DNA of 64,000 nt from Jacaranda mimosifolia (GCA_018894105.1 CM032117.1:39908501-39972500); one strand, 5' to 3'. Shown: positions 36,200-48,079, counted from the first letter of the stretch. Numbers and translations are program-made. The notes: generated by a model from the letters alone, not told the origin.

Positions 36200-38130
36200 T
36201 GGCCGCTAGCAACATCATTAGTGAAATCGAAATAGTCATCTTAGTGTTGCTGCTGGTCATGCTTGCCTTGTTGCAGCAGAGCTGTTGGTGGTAGGGTGTG
36301 GGGGATGGGGGCGGGGTGGGGCGGGGCTCCAGAACCTGACAGAGCATCCCTCTGCATAAATAGCCAAGCAATCATATTCTACATCGTGCCTAGCTACTCA
36401 GAGAACATGCTCTGCATGTCCTATATATCGACCTGCAAACAGGCCTCCAAGCGTTCCTCAAACTAGGCTATAGCTGTTGCACTAGGCTCCTCTCAAGGCG
36501 CGCTGGCGTAGGAGAGCGACTGATGGTAGCTCAACCCATAAGCCCACCCCTTTTTGTTGGGGCCACCCATAGTCTGAGTTCATAACTCAACCTGAGACTG
36601 CTGAGTCTATGCACTGCTCCTAACACCCTCAAGCTGAGACTGAGACTGGGACCAGAGTGCTTGCTAGAAGCTCTATGCAAGGCATAAAATTTAAAGAAAA
36701 TGAATGAAATATATTAATGTAACTAAAATGATTTTATGTCATATGTAATAAATTTACAGAAGCTTTCATGGCCCTCTCATCCACCCAGCTCCTATCGGCC
36801 GACATCTGGTGGGTACCGAAAATCTCCTCCATCGTTAGGGACCTCTGCAACTCCCAAGCCTACATAGAAAATAAAAATTAACGTAAGTGTGTATATATAC
36901 ATAATACTAAACTACAATGAATATAAGAAAAAACTTTGACAGAGCCTTCCCGAAAATCGATCTTTGCCAAAACACAGAAGCAACAACTAATACATTATCA
37001 TTTGGGAAGGGCACCAACCCTTTTCCATCAACCAAATAAATGAATAACAAATACCCTTCCTCATCAACAATGTCATGCAAAAAAAACAAATAACAAATTG
37101 GAAGGGCTCCAACACTTCCCCATCAACAATGTCATACAAATATTATAAAGACAAAAAGTTAGGATTGCGTAGACTTCTTTTGAAAATCTTAGGATTGCCA
37201 GTGCCATTGTATGGCATCCCAAGTGTCCTCACTAATCCACTTCGGTCTCTTGCCTGTCTTTCGGGCGGGGACATACATGTCACTTAGTCGGTGATCCTCT
37301 TTAGTATCAAAGGCCCTTTGAAAATGGCCCTCATACTCAGGGTCCCAACGAACATATCTCTATGAAAAAAAATGAAATAAATTAGAAAACAAGCTAAGTC
37401 AATTTGCAAAAGTAAATACATGGTAAAAACATTCATTTACCTTCCACTCCCTGAACATAAAATCTTTGAGGGCCTAGGGAATATCCAACTAGGTTCTATT
37501 GGGCTCCTAGACCTTGCTCTTAATCACCTTGTCAAGAACTTGGTACCATCGAGCGAGGGCGTATACCTGCATAAAATAATTCTTAATATTAATATATAAT
37601 ATTAAAATAATAATAAAATAAGATTTTTATAACAATTCGAACTCACCCATAGCGTCTCTTGGGATGCAAGCATACCCTGCCAAAACTGTGGGATGGTGGC
37701 TTTGATCCTTCCTCACTGGCCGGTTGAAGAATCGACTGCTAGTGATGTTGTTGTTGTTGCTGATATTGAATGGTCGAGTGGAGCAACATGGGATGATTGA
37801 GTGCCAGGTAGAGTGATAGATGGTGATGGAGTGCCTGCGGGTGAAGTGGATGGTGGATGGTGGCTGGGACAAGTAATGCTGTTGTTAGTATAAGTGTGGG
37901 GAACGGTATATGGATGACCTCATAGCAGTGGAAAAGAACGAGGGAGGAATAATGTGGATATGTGTGAGAGAAGGCATCGGGTAGACATAAACTAATGACC
38001 AGCCGACGAAGTGGTGGGAGATTGCTCGGCTGGCAAGTGTGCCTGATGGGTCGGAGAATTCACCCCCTACCCCAGCCAGAACCCCGACCTCGACCAATGG
38101 TAAGGGACAGAAACCAGACCAGTATGCCAT
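36200..38130 (-). pseudogene. CACTA-associated transposase_24-type gene remnant
   Basis: Minus-strand text around 37200-37370 reads RYVRWDPEYEGHFQRAFD then TGKRPKWISEDTWDAIQWHW, the conserved C-terminal region of the plant En/Spm transposase_24 family (K+PKW+....W.....W). A helix-like block sits around 37450-37560 (ALARWYQVLDKVIKSK), and a G/Q-biased 3' end lies near 36250-36350. Stops, AT-rich intron-like gaps and low GC between the blocks suggest a spliced gene now broken. Exon boundaries could not be set. Confidence 0.6.
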
Positions 38131-38235
38131 CTATAAAACAAAACCAAACATCACATAAGGACAATAATATCATATAAAACAGTTAACAACTAAACTCAAT
38201 AAGGCACGTTAGTTAAAGTTGAAGTTTAGATATAT

Positions 38236-38416
38236 AGAATATATCATTCATTCATCAAATAAATTCTTCAATCTTTCTATCCACCAGAATTTATTGTTGT
38301 AATAAAAGAACAGTTTTAATGGCCCATAGACATTCCAATCCTAGTTTGGTTGTCATTTACAACAATGGATTCTGGTAGATAAAATAATTGAAGACTTCAT
38401 GTAATGAATGAATGAA
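38236..38416. repeat. imperfect hairpin, about 63-bp arms (MITE-like)
   Basis: The left arm starts TCATTCATTCAT and contains ACCAGAAT and ATTGTTGTAA; the right arm contains TTACAACAAT, ATTCTGGTAG and ends ATGAATGAATGA. The arms pair at roughly four of five positions around a loop of about 50 bases. It could be a foldback MITE; no target duplication was read. Confidence 0.65.
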
Positions 38417-38554
38417 TTTTCAAAAAGAAATTTTTATTGAGCATGCTCGTAGGATAAAGATCGATTACAAAGTTGGAGAATCCTATGATGCTCCATTTCT
38501 AATCAAATATTATTTGGTTCAATAATTATGTAATGACTCCATGCCATTGATGCT

Positions 38555-38665
38555 AGTTATTGTGGAAAATTATATATTCTTCAATTATAAGTTGAAAATC
38601 CACTTGAGGCGGACCTCAAGTAAAATTTTCAACTTTTAATCGTAGAATAATTTTCCATAGTACTA
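38555..38665. repeat. tight hairpin, about 50-bp arms, 4-base loop
   Basis: The left arm (38561-38609) runs GTGGAAAATTAT...AAGTTGAAAAT..ACTTGAGG; the loop is CGGA; the right arm (38614-38660) runs CCTCAAGT..AATTTTCAACTT...ATAATTTTCCAT. Pairing continues weakly outside (CTAGT / ACTAG). It resembles a MITE or a small-RNA-like foldback. Confidence 0.75.
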
Positions 38666-38997
38666 GAATTAATCTTTAGGATTTATTACATTTGTCTTTT
38701 TTGGGGTTATTAGAATAGCATTGTAAAGATGAGATGATGAAATTTTTATTCTTTATGTTTCTAACTTTTGAAAACCTTTGAGATAGGTGGGGTTGAGATG
38801 ATTTTGAATGGGGAGTTGGTTGATATAATAGGCTATTCTGTAATTAGAGGTAATGATAATTCAATTATAATTGGTAACATACATCATTTTTAGTTAAATA
38901 TTTGAAGATTGAAAAGTAAAATATTTTGTAAGATAACTATTTAGAATAAGATGGAATTTAGTTTTGTAAGCTGCCGTGGTTATTTCGGATAGTCTAA

Positions 38998-39341
38998 AGG
39001 CCTGTTTGGTTTTATTTTCACTCTCATTTTCCATTTGGCCATTTTCATCAGTTCCAAAATTTGGAAAGGTAGTTAGTGAAAATGAGTTGAAAATGAGTTT
39101 GTAATGATGGATTGTTAGAAAAGTAATAATTATGTTGGTTTAGTAGGTAGTAGATGGAGAGAGAGAGAGAGAGAGAGAGAGCATATAGGTTATTGGGAGA
39201 AAATAATATGTTATTGTAGATTGTGTTTTGAGAATGAAAATAAAAATGTATCGAGTGAAAATGTGTAAAAGTGATGTATTTCAATTTTTAAATAGTAAAA
39301 AATGTGCAAAATAGGATTTAAAAATGAAAACAAATGGGCCA
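38998..39341. mobile_element. Tourist/Harbinger-like MITE, 344 bp, TSD TAA
   Basis: Ends AGGCCTGTTTGGTTTTATTTT and, inverted, TGGCCCATTTGTTTTCATTTT. It is flanked by TAA (38995-38997 and 39342-39344). A second copy of the surrounding sequence at 39417-39462 (TTTGTAAGCT...GTCTAAGTTATCCTAT) is uninterrupted and has a single TAA, so it serves as an empty site. A (GA)n run (39157-39181) lies inside the MITE. Confidence 0.85.
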
Positions 39342-39492
39342 TAAGTTATCCTATATTATTTTTTTTGAATATTTAGCCTCAATAATATTTATTTATGATC
39401 TCAACATTAATTATCATTTTGTAAGCTACCTTGGCTATTTCAGAATGTCTAAGTTATCCTATAAATTATCATAAACTCAATTCTAGACTAAA

Positions 39493-40445
39493 AGGCCTCG
39501 TTTGATTGCCATGATAAAATTGAATGTGATTGATAAGTATATGATTCATTATTTAGAAAATATATCAGTACTTTGCTTGCTTACTTGAATTACTAATTTG
39601 GATATCCTAATTTTAATACATGTCAGTTGTTTGGATGTTTAGAATTGTAACTTATGATAAGTATAAAATATCAATTTCATTTCCAATTTTATTTTGATAA
39701 TTGAATTATCTTCATTGAAAAGGTTTAAATATATATATATATATATATATATAGTATTGTAGCAAGCAAGTCTCTATTTTTAAACTTTTTTTTAAAATAG
39801 TTTATAATTTATTATTACTTAAAAAGGAGTTGATTTTTATTTTTAAAAAATAATTTACTTTCAAATTTTATAAAATTATTAACTTATTTCGCAAATTAAA
39901 CTATTTTATATTTAATATGTTCTTGGATATTAGTTTGTAATTTTACAAAATAAATTCATGTTAGGCCTAAACTTATATTTGAAAAATATTATTCAATTTT
40001 CAATTTCCAAAAATAAGAAAGAAAAGTTTATTTATGAAATCTTATCATCATGGAAGAAATAATTTTCATGTAAAAAATTTATATATTTTAGATAAATATT
40101 GTATAAAAGAATCTTATAAAAATAAATTGAATTGTACAAATAATTTAGTATTTTGTTATAAACTTAGTTCTATAAATCAAGTTTTAGTGATATATATACA
40201 TATTTGTTAATTAAGTTTATATTTACTTTATATGCAGGGACAATTTTGTTATTTGATACATTAATCTCAATGTTTTTAATTCTGGGATTATTAATCACAC
40301 AAAAAGGTGAGATACATAATCCCAACACTATAGGATAAAATACTAGATTTTTTATTAATCATGGGCTTTTATTGTGACAACCAAACAATTAATTACGCTA
40401 GATTATATATCTATCCTACGCAATCCTACGAAGCAAATGAGCCCT
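39493..40445. mobile_element. possible longer MITE or nonautonomous element
   Basis: Starts AGGCCTCGTTTGATTGCC and ends GAAGCAAATGAGCCCT, which inverted reads AGGGCTCATTTGCTTC: a similar GGSCTCRTTTG-type terminus. The interior is AT-rich and noncoding with a (TA)n run at 39728-39753. No clear TSD was read, so the limits are tentative. Confidence 0.5.
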
Positions 40446-41433
40446 TGAAGAATTGTGCGTGATGGATGCATAATCCAAGCACTCTAGCCTCTTGGTTAGT
40501 ATACTCAGAGCCCATGATTGATAAGTGGCCCAGTATTTATTAAGATTAACACTATTAGGCATCCCATGTTAGTAGCATGATTTGTAATATTAAGATTAGA
40601 GCCCTCAAATAAGTGTAAAGGGTGAAAGAAGAAATTATGGTAAAAATTAGGGGTTAATTATGTCGTCTTATTAATTATCACAAGAAATAATTCTAAGAAA
40701 TCAAACAATGAATTGTATAATATTAGGATATCCTTATCTCAATTTTATCAAAGCAAACAATTTATTGGCCTAAATTGATATATATTCTAAGACGAAATAA
40801 CAATTCTAACAACTAAACTAGATATCAATTCTAACATATTAAACCAGAAATCAATTCGAACATATTAAATTAGAAATCAATTCTAACATATTAAACCAGA
40901 AATATCAATTTTAACATACTAAAGTAAATATCAATTCTAACATACTAAACTAAACACACTAGCATACAAAACTAACATATTAATTTAAATATACTAACAT
41001 ACAAAACTAACATATTAATCTAAAAATACTAAAATACAAAATTAACTAAATGATAAAAATATAAAAAATTAAGAAAACTAACTAATGCAATGGAGGGCAG
41101 TGACAACGCGGTGACAATATGTGCAGGTGGGTAGCGAAGACAACAACGACAGCGATAGAGGACGGTGGGGAGCAGGGGTGGGAAAGCATGGGGGCGGGAG
41201 GAGTGAGGAGAATAGGAAAAGAGAAAGAAAGAAATGGAGAAGAAAAAGGGTGATGCGGCTGATTTAATTAGGTTTTTTGAAGGAAATCTTAGACGGAAAT
41301 TCCATTAGAAAACAACTTTTTGTAAAATCTAAAAAATTTAATTTTCTGATGGAATTTCCATCAAAAAATTTCATGGACTGTATTTTCTGATAGTCTTTCG
41401 TCAGACAATCCGTTGAATATGTTCACGCCAAAT
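40446..41433. other. AT-rich interior of the CACTA element, no gene
   Basis: Includes a run of AACATATTAAAC/ATATCAATTCTAACAT-like words (about 40800-41050) that looks like a weak tandem repeat, then a G-rich patch (41095-41240). Around 41280-41400 are GGAAATTCCAT / GGAATTTCCATC words probably belonging to the CACTA subterminal region. Confidence 0.4.
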
Positions 41434-42429
41434 GGTGTTCAAGAAAAATCAAAACCGATCGAGAATCGAAAAAATCAAATCGAACCAAAATTGATTCTTT
41501 TATTTTTTTATATATAAAATTTTATTATTCAAGTGCTACAATTTTTAGTTTTATTTCAAATTTTTTAAGTCTAAGATAAATAAATATAATTTTTTAAATA
41601 ATGTAAATGTTAATGTATTTTTTAAGTCTTTGGGATAAATAAAAGAAATTTTTTGATAAGGTGAAATAATTGAGAAAAAAAGAAGTAAAATTGGAGAAGA
41701 GAAAATAAAACTATATTGTCTTTATTTTATTAAAAAATAATGATTTTATCATCTTATTACTAAATATATCAAAAAAGTTATTAAAAACCCTACATTTTAT
41801 AAATAGTATAGATATTAATATATGGCAAATAAAAACATGAATAGTTATGATACAAAGAGAAAAAAAATGATATTTTTTCTAAACTCAAATGTTACAATTG
41901 CATAATTTATTTATTATACGAACTAATACACATTACATATAAAAAATAGATGATTATGATTTAAAAAGCAAAAAATGTTATATACAAAGAAAAATTTTCT
42001 TTGAATTAATTAATTAAACTTATATATTATAGGGTATGTTGATGAGTAAAATTAAAATTTCAATTTAAATTGCAAACTAAGGGATAAGAGATTGAATCAT
42101 ATTCATCTATTCCTATGATAGTACTAGTAGTATGTTGCATCTGTTGGCCAATAAAGATTTTAACTATATTATTATAAAAATAAAGACTATTTTGTGTCTA
42201 AAATAGAAGTTATTTATGTTCATTTACATAATGTGTCCTTTTAATTATTCCAACAACAAAAATTGACAATATAGTTTGAAGGATAAATTGGAAAATTCAA
42301 CATAAAAAAGATAGTTTGGATATAAATTTTACCAATATTCCAAAATTATCCTTTAGAAATGTTGATTTAATAAGTTTATAATTGTATTTTTCACAAAATT
42401 TACAAATCCACAATCTATAATATGATGTC

Positions 42430-42910
42430 TGAAGAGGGTCAGAATCACGTATCAGTGTGTTGGGCTAGGATCCAATAATATTGACTAGGGGATGGTCGAA
42501 GGATAAGCTTCTAAGATGTTGGGGTCGAGTCCTGCAATCACTAGCAAAAGTCAGGCTAGCCGAGGTGCCCTTGACTAAGGCTCTTCGACGCTTAAGTCAG
42601 TATAGAATTAACTAGATAATCGAACAGGAGAGTAAGGGCTCAAAGTAAAATATAGCATACCTTGCTAAAGGCAATGGATGGGGTATTTACAGCCTTCTCC
42701 GGGTGGCTGATAAGTTTGAGATGCCCTTGCCAAGCATGAAGGACTGTTGTACTCACTTGAGGGTCTTTGGGTGTTCTTTCATCTGTGTACTATTCCAGGT
42801 GGCGCGTACTATTTTGGCAGAGAAAAGGTAGTACTGTGGTAGCATGTACCGTTAATACGGGGGCATGCCACCTGGTGGAGCATTCAAATGCGGCCGGGGG
42901 CTGTACCCAA
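42430..42910 (-). repeat. left (3') LTR of element C, shorter than its partner
   Basis: Matches 52157-52299 plus 53929-54250 closely (for example CACGTATCAGTGTGTTGGGC, CTAAGATGTTGGGG, CATGCCACCTGGTGGAGC). Similarity ends abruptly near 42905, whereas the right LTR continues to 54545, so about 290 bases of U3 are missing or replaced. Confidence 0.8.
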
Positions 42911-43104
42911 GTCCGAATCGAGAGCATCGACGAGAGGGAGATGGGGGTAGCTAAAATTGTAAGCTGGGGTCTAATCGATGAGAAATTGGAGGATTCGACC
43001 AGGGTTCTAGTGCATTTAATGCGGTAGTTATTCTGTGTTAGGCGGAGTGTCAAGCAACAGCTGCGCAATTATTACTATCATTTCGGTTGCTGCATGCCAA
43101 GGCC

Positions 43105-43113
43105 TATAAATAG
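43105..43113 (+). promoter_or_regulatory. TATA box for the antisense gene of element C
   Basis: CCTATAAATAG in a GC-richer context, about 140 bases upstream of the first ATG of the antisense gene at 43251 and on the same strand. The pattern is a textbook plant TATA element; initiation itself is not shown. Confidence 0.6.
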
Positions 43114-43250
43114 AAACGGTAAAAATTCTCATTTTCACTTTTACTGCATTCCGAGAGGTCGAATTCCAACTACCTTCCTGAGCTCATTGAGTCATTTTTA
43201 CTCCTCGCAACCTAGTAAGTCTTCTGTTTTATCTTCTGTTCAAACTCAAT

Positions 43251-45766
43251 ATGTTAAGCATGTTCAAGAGTAGCCCTACGGAAAGTAACAGTGAGGAAAC
43301 AAGGTTGAATGAGGGCTCAACTAGCGAGTCTGATAGCTCGTCTAGCAACAACTCGACCTCGAGTAGTTTTGGTGATGATCGGGTCGCTGCAGCGGACGAG
43401 GTTGGTCCCAACCAACCGCTTGTCTCTCGCGGTTGGCTGTTTACCCCCGACCATTATAGCAAGACATTATCTAAAACCCCCGACCATGTCCCTTGGACTT
43501 TGAGTTGATTATTCTGGGTCCCGACGACATGATGCATCTACCTCCTGCCAGTTGTATCACTATCTTTGAGGACGTTCTTCGATGTGGGCTTAGGTTTCCA
43601 ATTGCCCAACCTATAGTCGATCTCATTCGAGGTCTTCAAGTCAATATCACTCAGTTGTTGCCTAACTGCTTTTCGACCATATACAGTTTCGTCGTTCTCA
43701 TGCATTTGCATTGTCAACCCCCTTCTTTTGCCAACTTCAGTAATTTGTTTCATCTTTTTGTGTCTCATAAATCGGGGAGCACATAGGAGTTGGGTTTTAT
43801 TATCTCACACCCCGCCCTCATAAAAAATTCCTGGTCATTTATTTCTCTTCTTTCGAGAAAAATTGGAAGTCCCGGTACTTCTTTGTTCGATCTCTGGGTG
43901 GGGTTGGGTTTAATATTCCTTGGGGTTGGATACAAGGTCATATTGATATGCCCGGGAAGGAAACTCCAAGTTGGCCTAACACATTTGTCAGGGATCTAGT
44001 CAAGTTTGGGCTGATGGAAGCTACGGGCTACATCGATGAGAGAAATTTGGTGCTGGTGGGTATATCGCCCGCCCAGCTAAATCTTTCTGATGATGCTTGA
44101 CTAGGTAGTCGGGCTATACCCATTACTTATGCTTTGTTATGCTCATCTTTTTGGTCGATACGTGTTTCTCATTGTCGTTGTTAATGTCGTGCAGATCGTG
44201 AAGAAATCATGAATGCAACCCAGGCTCAAGCGATTTCTCGCGCATAGAGAAATCAAGAGCGTCAAAAGAACGTTGTTGCTCCTCATGAAGCGCAGACTGT
44301 TGTACCATCCCAAGTCGAGCATCTTGCCATCGTGGCTTCACGTGCCTGAGCGATGACACCTCCAGTTCGACCCACTACTGGACTCAGTATCAACCCTTCT
44401 GCTCGGCAAAAGAGGCCTATGATTGAGCAAGGCGAGCCTGTACAAAAGAAATTTGTTGCCGACAAGGGCAAGAGTAAGGCTGGGGCCCCCAAACAACCTA
44501 CTGGTTATGATCTCTTTAGGCCACAGAAGGATCACGAATTATTCATGCTGCCTAAATTACCTTCTCCTCGATACGGCACTAAGAGCTTGATGGTTGTTCA
44601 TGATTCGCTGTCGATGCTCATAGCAAGGTCGATCGGAGCAGTGCCAACTAAGGTGATGATGGTTGGGCTCTTCGTGTCGGACCAAAAAAAGTTCATGGAG
44701 CTCAGCCAAGACGGTGTGATGAGAGCATTTGCTTATTACTCCAACATAGTAAGTTTCTAGTCGAGTTTGTATCTCTCGTCAGGTACCTTGGATTTCATTT
44801 TTACGTGTTTTCATTCTGATTGGGTCCATTTTGTAGGTTAGCTAACTAGGCTACTATCTTTACAAGAGGTCGGAGTTAGTATTGGGAGATTGTGAACAGC
44901 TCGAGGAAGGCCAAGGGGATGCTAGCACGCTAAGGGCCAAGCTTGAGTCTTTACATGTGAGGATCAAGTAGTTGGAAGAGTAGCTCAAGGAGAGGGACGA
45001 GCAGCTCGAACTGAAAGATTCATAGCTCATACTTATGGTATCGAAAAAGAGCATGACGGATGAGCTGCTGATAAAAGCATGGTTGGATACGCAGTACACT
45101 TATGGGTTTAGTTGAACCCAGGGGTATAATGCAACCATTCAGTACGCTCGAGAGGAATTTTTTAAGAAACTACCTTTGATGCAGTAGGAGGAGGTGCAAC
45201 AGTTTATGTTGTGTACGTCGTTTCAAGAAGCCACCATCATCTTCTCTCTCAACGACGCGAAGGAAGCCTTCGGACGCTTAGTCAAGCAGTTCGAGTATCT
45301 TGGTTACCAGTTCAGGCTTGAAGATAAGGAGCAGATCAGCCCCATACTCGATGAGCAGCTTAAGGAATATCCTGATCCCGTCAAGGATGTGCTTGAGGAG
45401 GGGGCTACCACTACGCCCTATGAGGGAGCTGTTTCTGCGCTGGTGGTCGGCCCCGATGTTGGGCATCAGAGGAGGCTCGATGAGGTGGCGAAGGAGTTTG
45501 GCTTTGCTAATGATTTTATTTTCGACATCCGGGATGGCAAGGTCAAACTTGCTAACTTTCTTTCCCCTATGGGGAATACATTTCTCATCGACAAATGGGG
45601 CCTCTCTCAACCACCTCCTGTGATCTTACCCTCTACTGCTGCTGTGCTCAAGCAGGAAGTGCAGAGCCCTCCTGTGGTCGTCCCTATGCCTTCGAGCGAT
45701 GAGCTCGACGAAGCGGTTGAGAAAGGTACGTATGTTGCGCAAGCAGAGGGTATTGGCTCCAGCTGA
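43251..45766 (+). pseudogene. antisense extra gene (aORF) of Tat-like element C
   Basis: Encoded opposite to gag-pol. It opens with an acidic Ser-rich tail (TSESDSSSSNNSTSSSFGDD, 43251-43508). Next comes a block (43493-43786) with FEDVLRCGLRFPIAQPIVDL and QLLPNCFSTIYSFVVL that fits the Pfam family putative gypsy-type transposon (PF04195), then a Pro/Lys-rich hinge (44353-44500), a heptad coiled coil (44860-45190) and a C-terminal domain (45194-45766). Probable introns: donor 44105 / acceptor before 44195, and donor GTAAGT near 44750 / acceptor TTTTGTAG near 44837. Inactivated by frame shifts and several TAG/TGA codons. Biological role of aORF proteins is unknown. Confidence 0.7.
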
Positions 45767-46255
45767 TGTGCCAGCTTCTTGTATTTTGCATTTTTTGTTA
45801 AGTTTCTGGTCGCCCTGCGAAGCGCTTTATTCTTGTTCCTTTTGACTTTGTAATCAGATGTTAATATGAAATAAATGACTTCATTTTCATTGATTTGTGT
45901 TCGATTTATTTGGTTCTTATCACTTGGCTCATTCTTGTAGAACGCATTAATATACATTGTTGAAAAATGTTAGGTAATCGTTAAAAAATGGTTCGCTCAA
46001 AAAGGAACAAAATTTACTCAGGTTCATGGTTGACTTAGAATTTGTCCATTGTGAAAATGAGAGAGTGACCCCAAAATATCATCCGCACCTTTGTCGTTGA
46101 CTTAATGGTTGGCTTAAATTCGGTGTAATTATTATACTGCATATTCGCGCGTTTGCTCCCGATGCCGTAGTCAACTTCGTGCTTGTTGATCAAAGTTGGA
46201 GTGCTATTATACGTCTTTGAGGTCTAGTAGTTTTGAAATTTGAGGCTGTCGTCAA
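45767..46255. other. 3' end of the antisense gene and spacer
   Basis: Contains a TTAATATGAAATAAATGA polyadenylation-like stretch shortly after the antisense stop codon. No other feature. Confidence 0.4.
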
Positions 46256-46625
46256 TGATCAGGATGACTCTGTACGAGCAGTTTAGCATTGCTATCTACT
46301 ATGGGGTCGACATTGAGCGGAAAGATTGTTTACTAACTTGGGCTAGAAGTATCTATTATGACAGTTTAACGCTGACGTCGACTGTGGGGTTGACTTTGAA
46401 TGAGTAGCTCATTTATGAATTTGGGCCAGGGGCCTTTGCTATTACGGTTTAACGTTGTTGTTGACTATGGGGTCAACTTCGAGTGACTAGCTCGTTTATT
46501 AATTTGGGCCAGATACCTTTGTCTCGCGGTGTGATTCTGATGTCGACTATGGGGTTGACTGCGAACGATTGAGTCGTTTGTTAATTTGGGTCAGAAGCCT
46601 TTATTTTGCAATACGATAAGAGTAT
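46256..46625. repeat. minisatellite (about 90-bp unit) between integrase and aORF of element C
   Basis: About four imperfect copies of a unit with CTATGGGGTCGAC, GAGTAGCTCGTTTATTAATT-like and TTTGGGCCAG...CCTTT segments (starting near 46296, 46385, 46465 and 46545). It is unrelated by eye to the arrays at the same place in elements A and B. Confidence 0.75.
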
Positions 46626-46699
46626 TGTAGAAGTGACCGTAGTTTTATTGCTTTAAAGATATGTTGTAGTACAATAGGGAGTTTGCGTGTCGTTACACA

Positions 46700-47960
46700 T
46701 AGAATTTCTTCAAGTTTACCGCATTCCATGGTCGAGGGAGCTCATTACTGTTCATATCCGCAAGTCGATATGCATTGTGCTTCACTACCTTGACCACCAA
46801 TTATGGGCCCTCCTACTTCGAGTCAAGCTTCCCAAGTTCTTCAATACTTTAACCTTTTTTAGGACAAAGTCACTTACTTTGAAAGTCCTTGGTCGAACTC
46901 CCTTGTTGTAGTGTTCCGCCATCTTTAACCTATGTCTCTGCATATTGTTATCGCAACTCATCGATGGTTTCCGTATCAAGTTCTCACTCTGAAGTGTTTG
47001 TGATTAGGTTGAAATGGATTACTCGAGTAGTATGCTATATTAGTTCTGTTGGGACGACTGCTTCCAATTCGTAGACCAATTTGTAAGGGCTATGACCCAT
47101 GGCTGTTCGGGGAGTTGTTCTATATGCCCATAGCACACCCAGGAGGTCTTCTACCCAACTTGCGCTAGTTTCTTCTAGTCGAGCCTTGAGATGGTCGAGC
47201 ATGGTTTTATTCGTGACCTCCGTTTGGCCATTTGCTTGGGGATTCCCCACTGAAGTGAAGTGCTAGTGAATCCCGAAGTTTTCACACCAAGTCTTTATAC
47301 TTTTGCTCTGAAATTGTGTTTCATTATCTGATATCAAGACTTTAGGTAGGCCGAAATGATAGAGAATGTTCTTCCATATGAAACCCTTAATAGTGGCGTC
47401 GATTATTTTGGGAATAGCCTCTACCTCAACCTATTTTGTAAAGTATTCGACAGCGATGATCATAAATTTCCTTTGACCTGTTGTCTTCAAAAAAGATCCG
47501 ACTATATCAATCCCCCATTGGTCAAATGGCCACGTGATTTGTACGTTCACTATCGACGAGGTAGATTGGTGCGGGATGTTTGAGTAGAACTTGCAGGATA
47601 GGCACTTTCTGGCAAGGTCAATGGTATATTTCAATAACGTCAGCCAGAAGTATCCATACTTGATGATTTTGTGCGCCAAAGATCATCCTCCGGAGTGATT
47701 GCCGCAAATCCCTGCATGAGCTTTATGCAAGACGTCATTGGCCTGTGCTGATGTTAGGCACCTTAATGGCAGCCCTGATATCGACCTCCGGTAAAGCTGA
47801 TCATGCTTGTCGAGGGCAAATTTAGTTGTTTGACCTCTGAGCCTACGCGCTTCGCCCTTATCCTCGGAGGTTGTTTCTTCTTTCAAGTATACCTTTATGG
47901 CGTCTTGCCAAGAAGGGAACGCTTCTTCGTTCTACCCCACCACATTCTAGTCAGGGACAT
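46700..47960 (-). pseudogene. gypsy integrase of element C
   Basis: Minus strand. The zinc-binding part at 47683-47886 has VLHKAHAGICGNHSGG, followed by CLSCKFY (H2C2). The core at 47035-47679 contains WGIDIVG (first Asp), LISDNETQF (second Asp) and GNPQANGQTEVTNK (Glu), so the DDE triad is visible across broken frames. The C-terminal region at 46785-46979 has AEHYNKGVRPRTFKVSDFVL. Stops at 47680-47682 and elsewhere break the frame. Confidence 0.85.
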
Positions 47961-48079
47961 TTATGGTGGGCTTTTTTGGGACCAAAAAAGTTATTATCTT
48001 GTCCTGTATGCCTTTTGTCGAGCTTGTGAATTTTGACAGGGATCTGCCCATTCGTTCTTTGATTGAGGGACCTGGCTAA

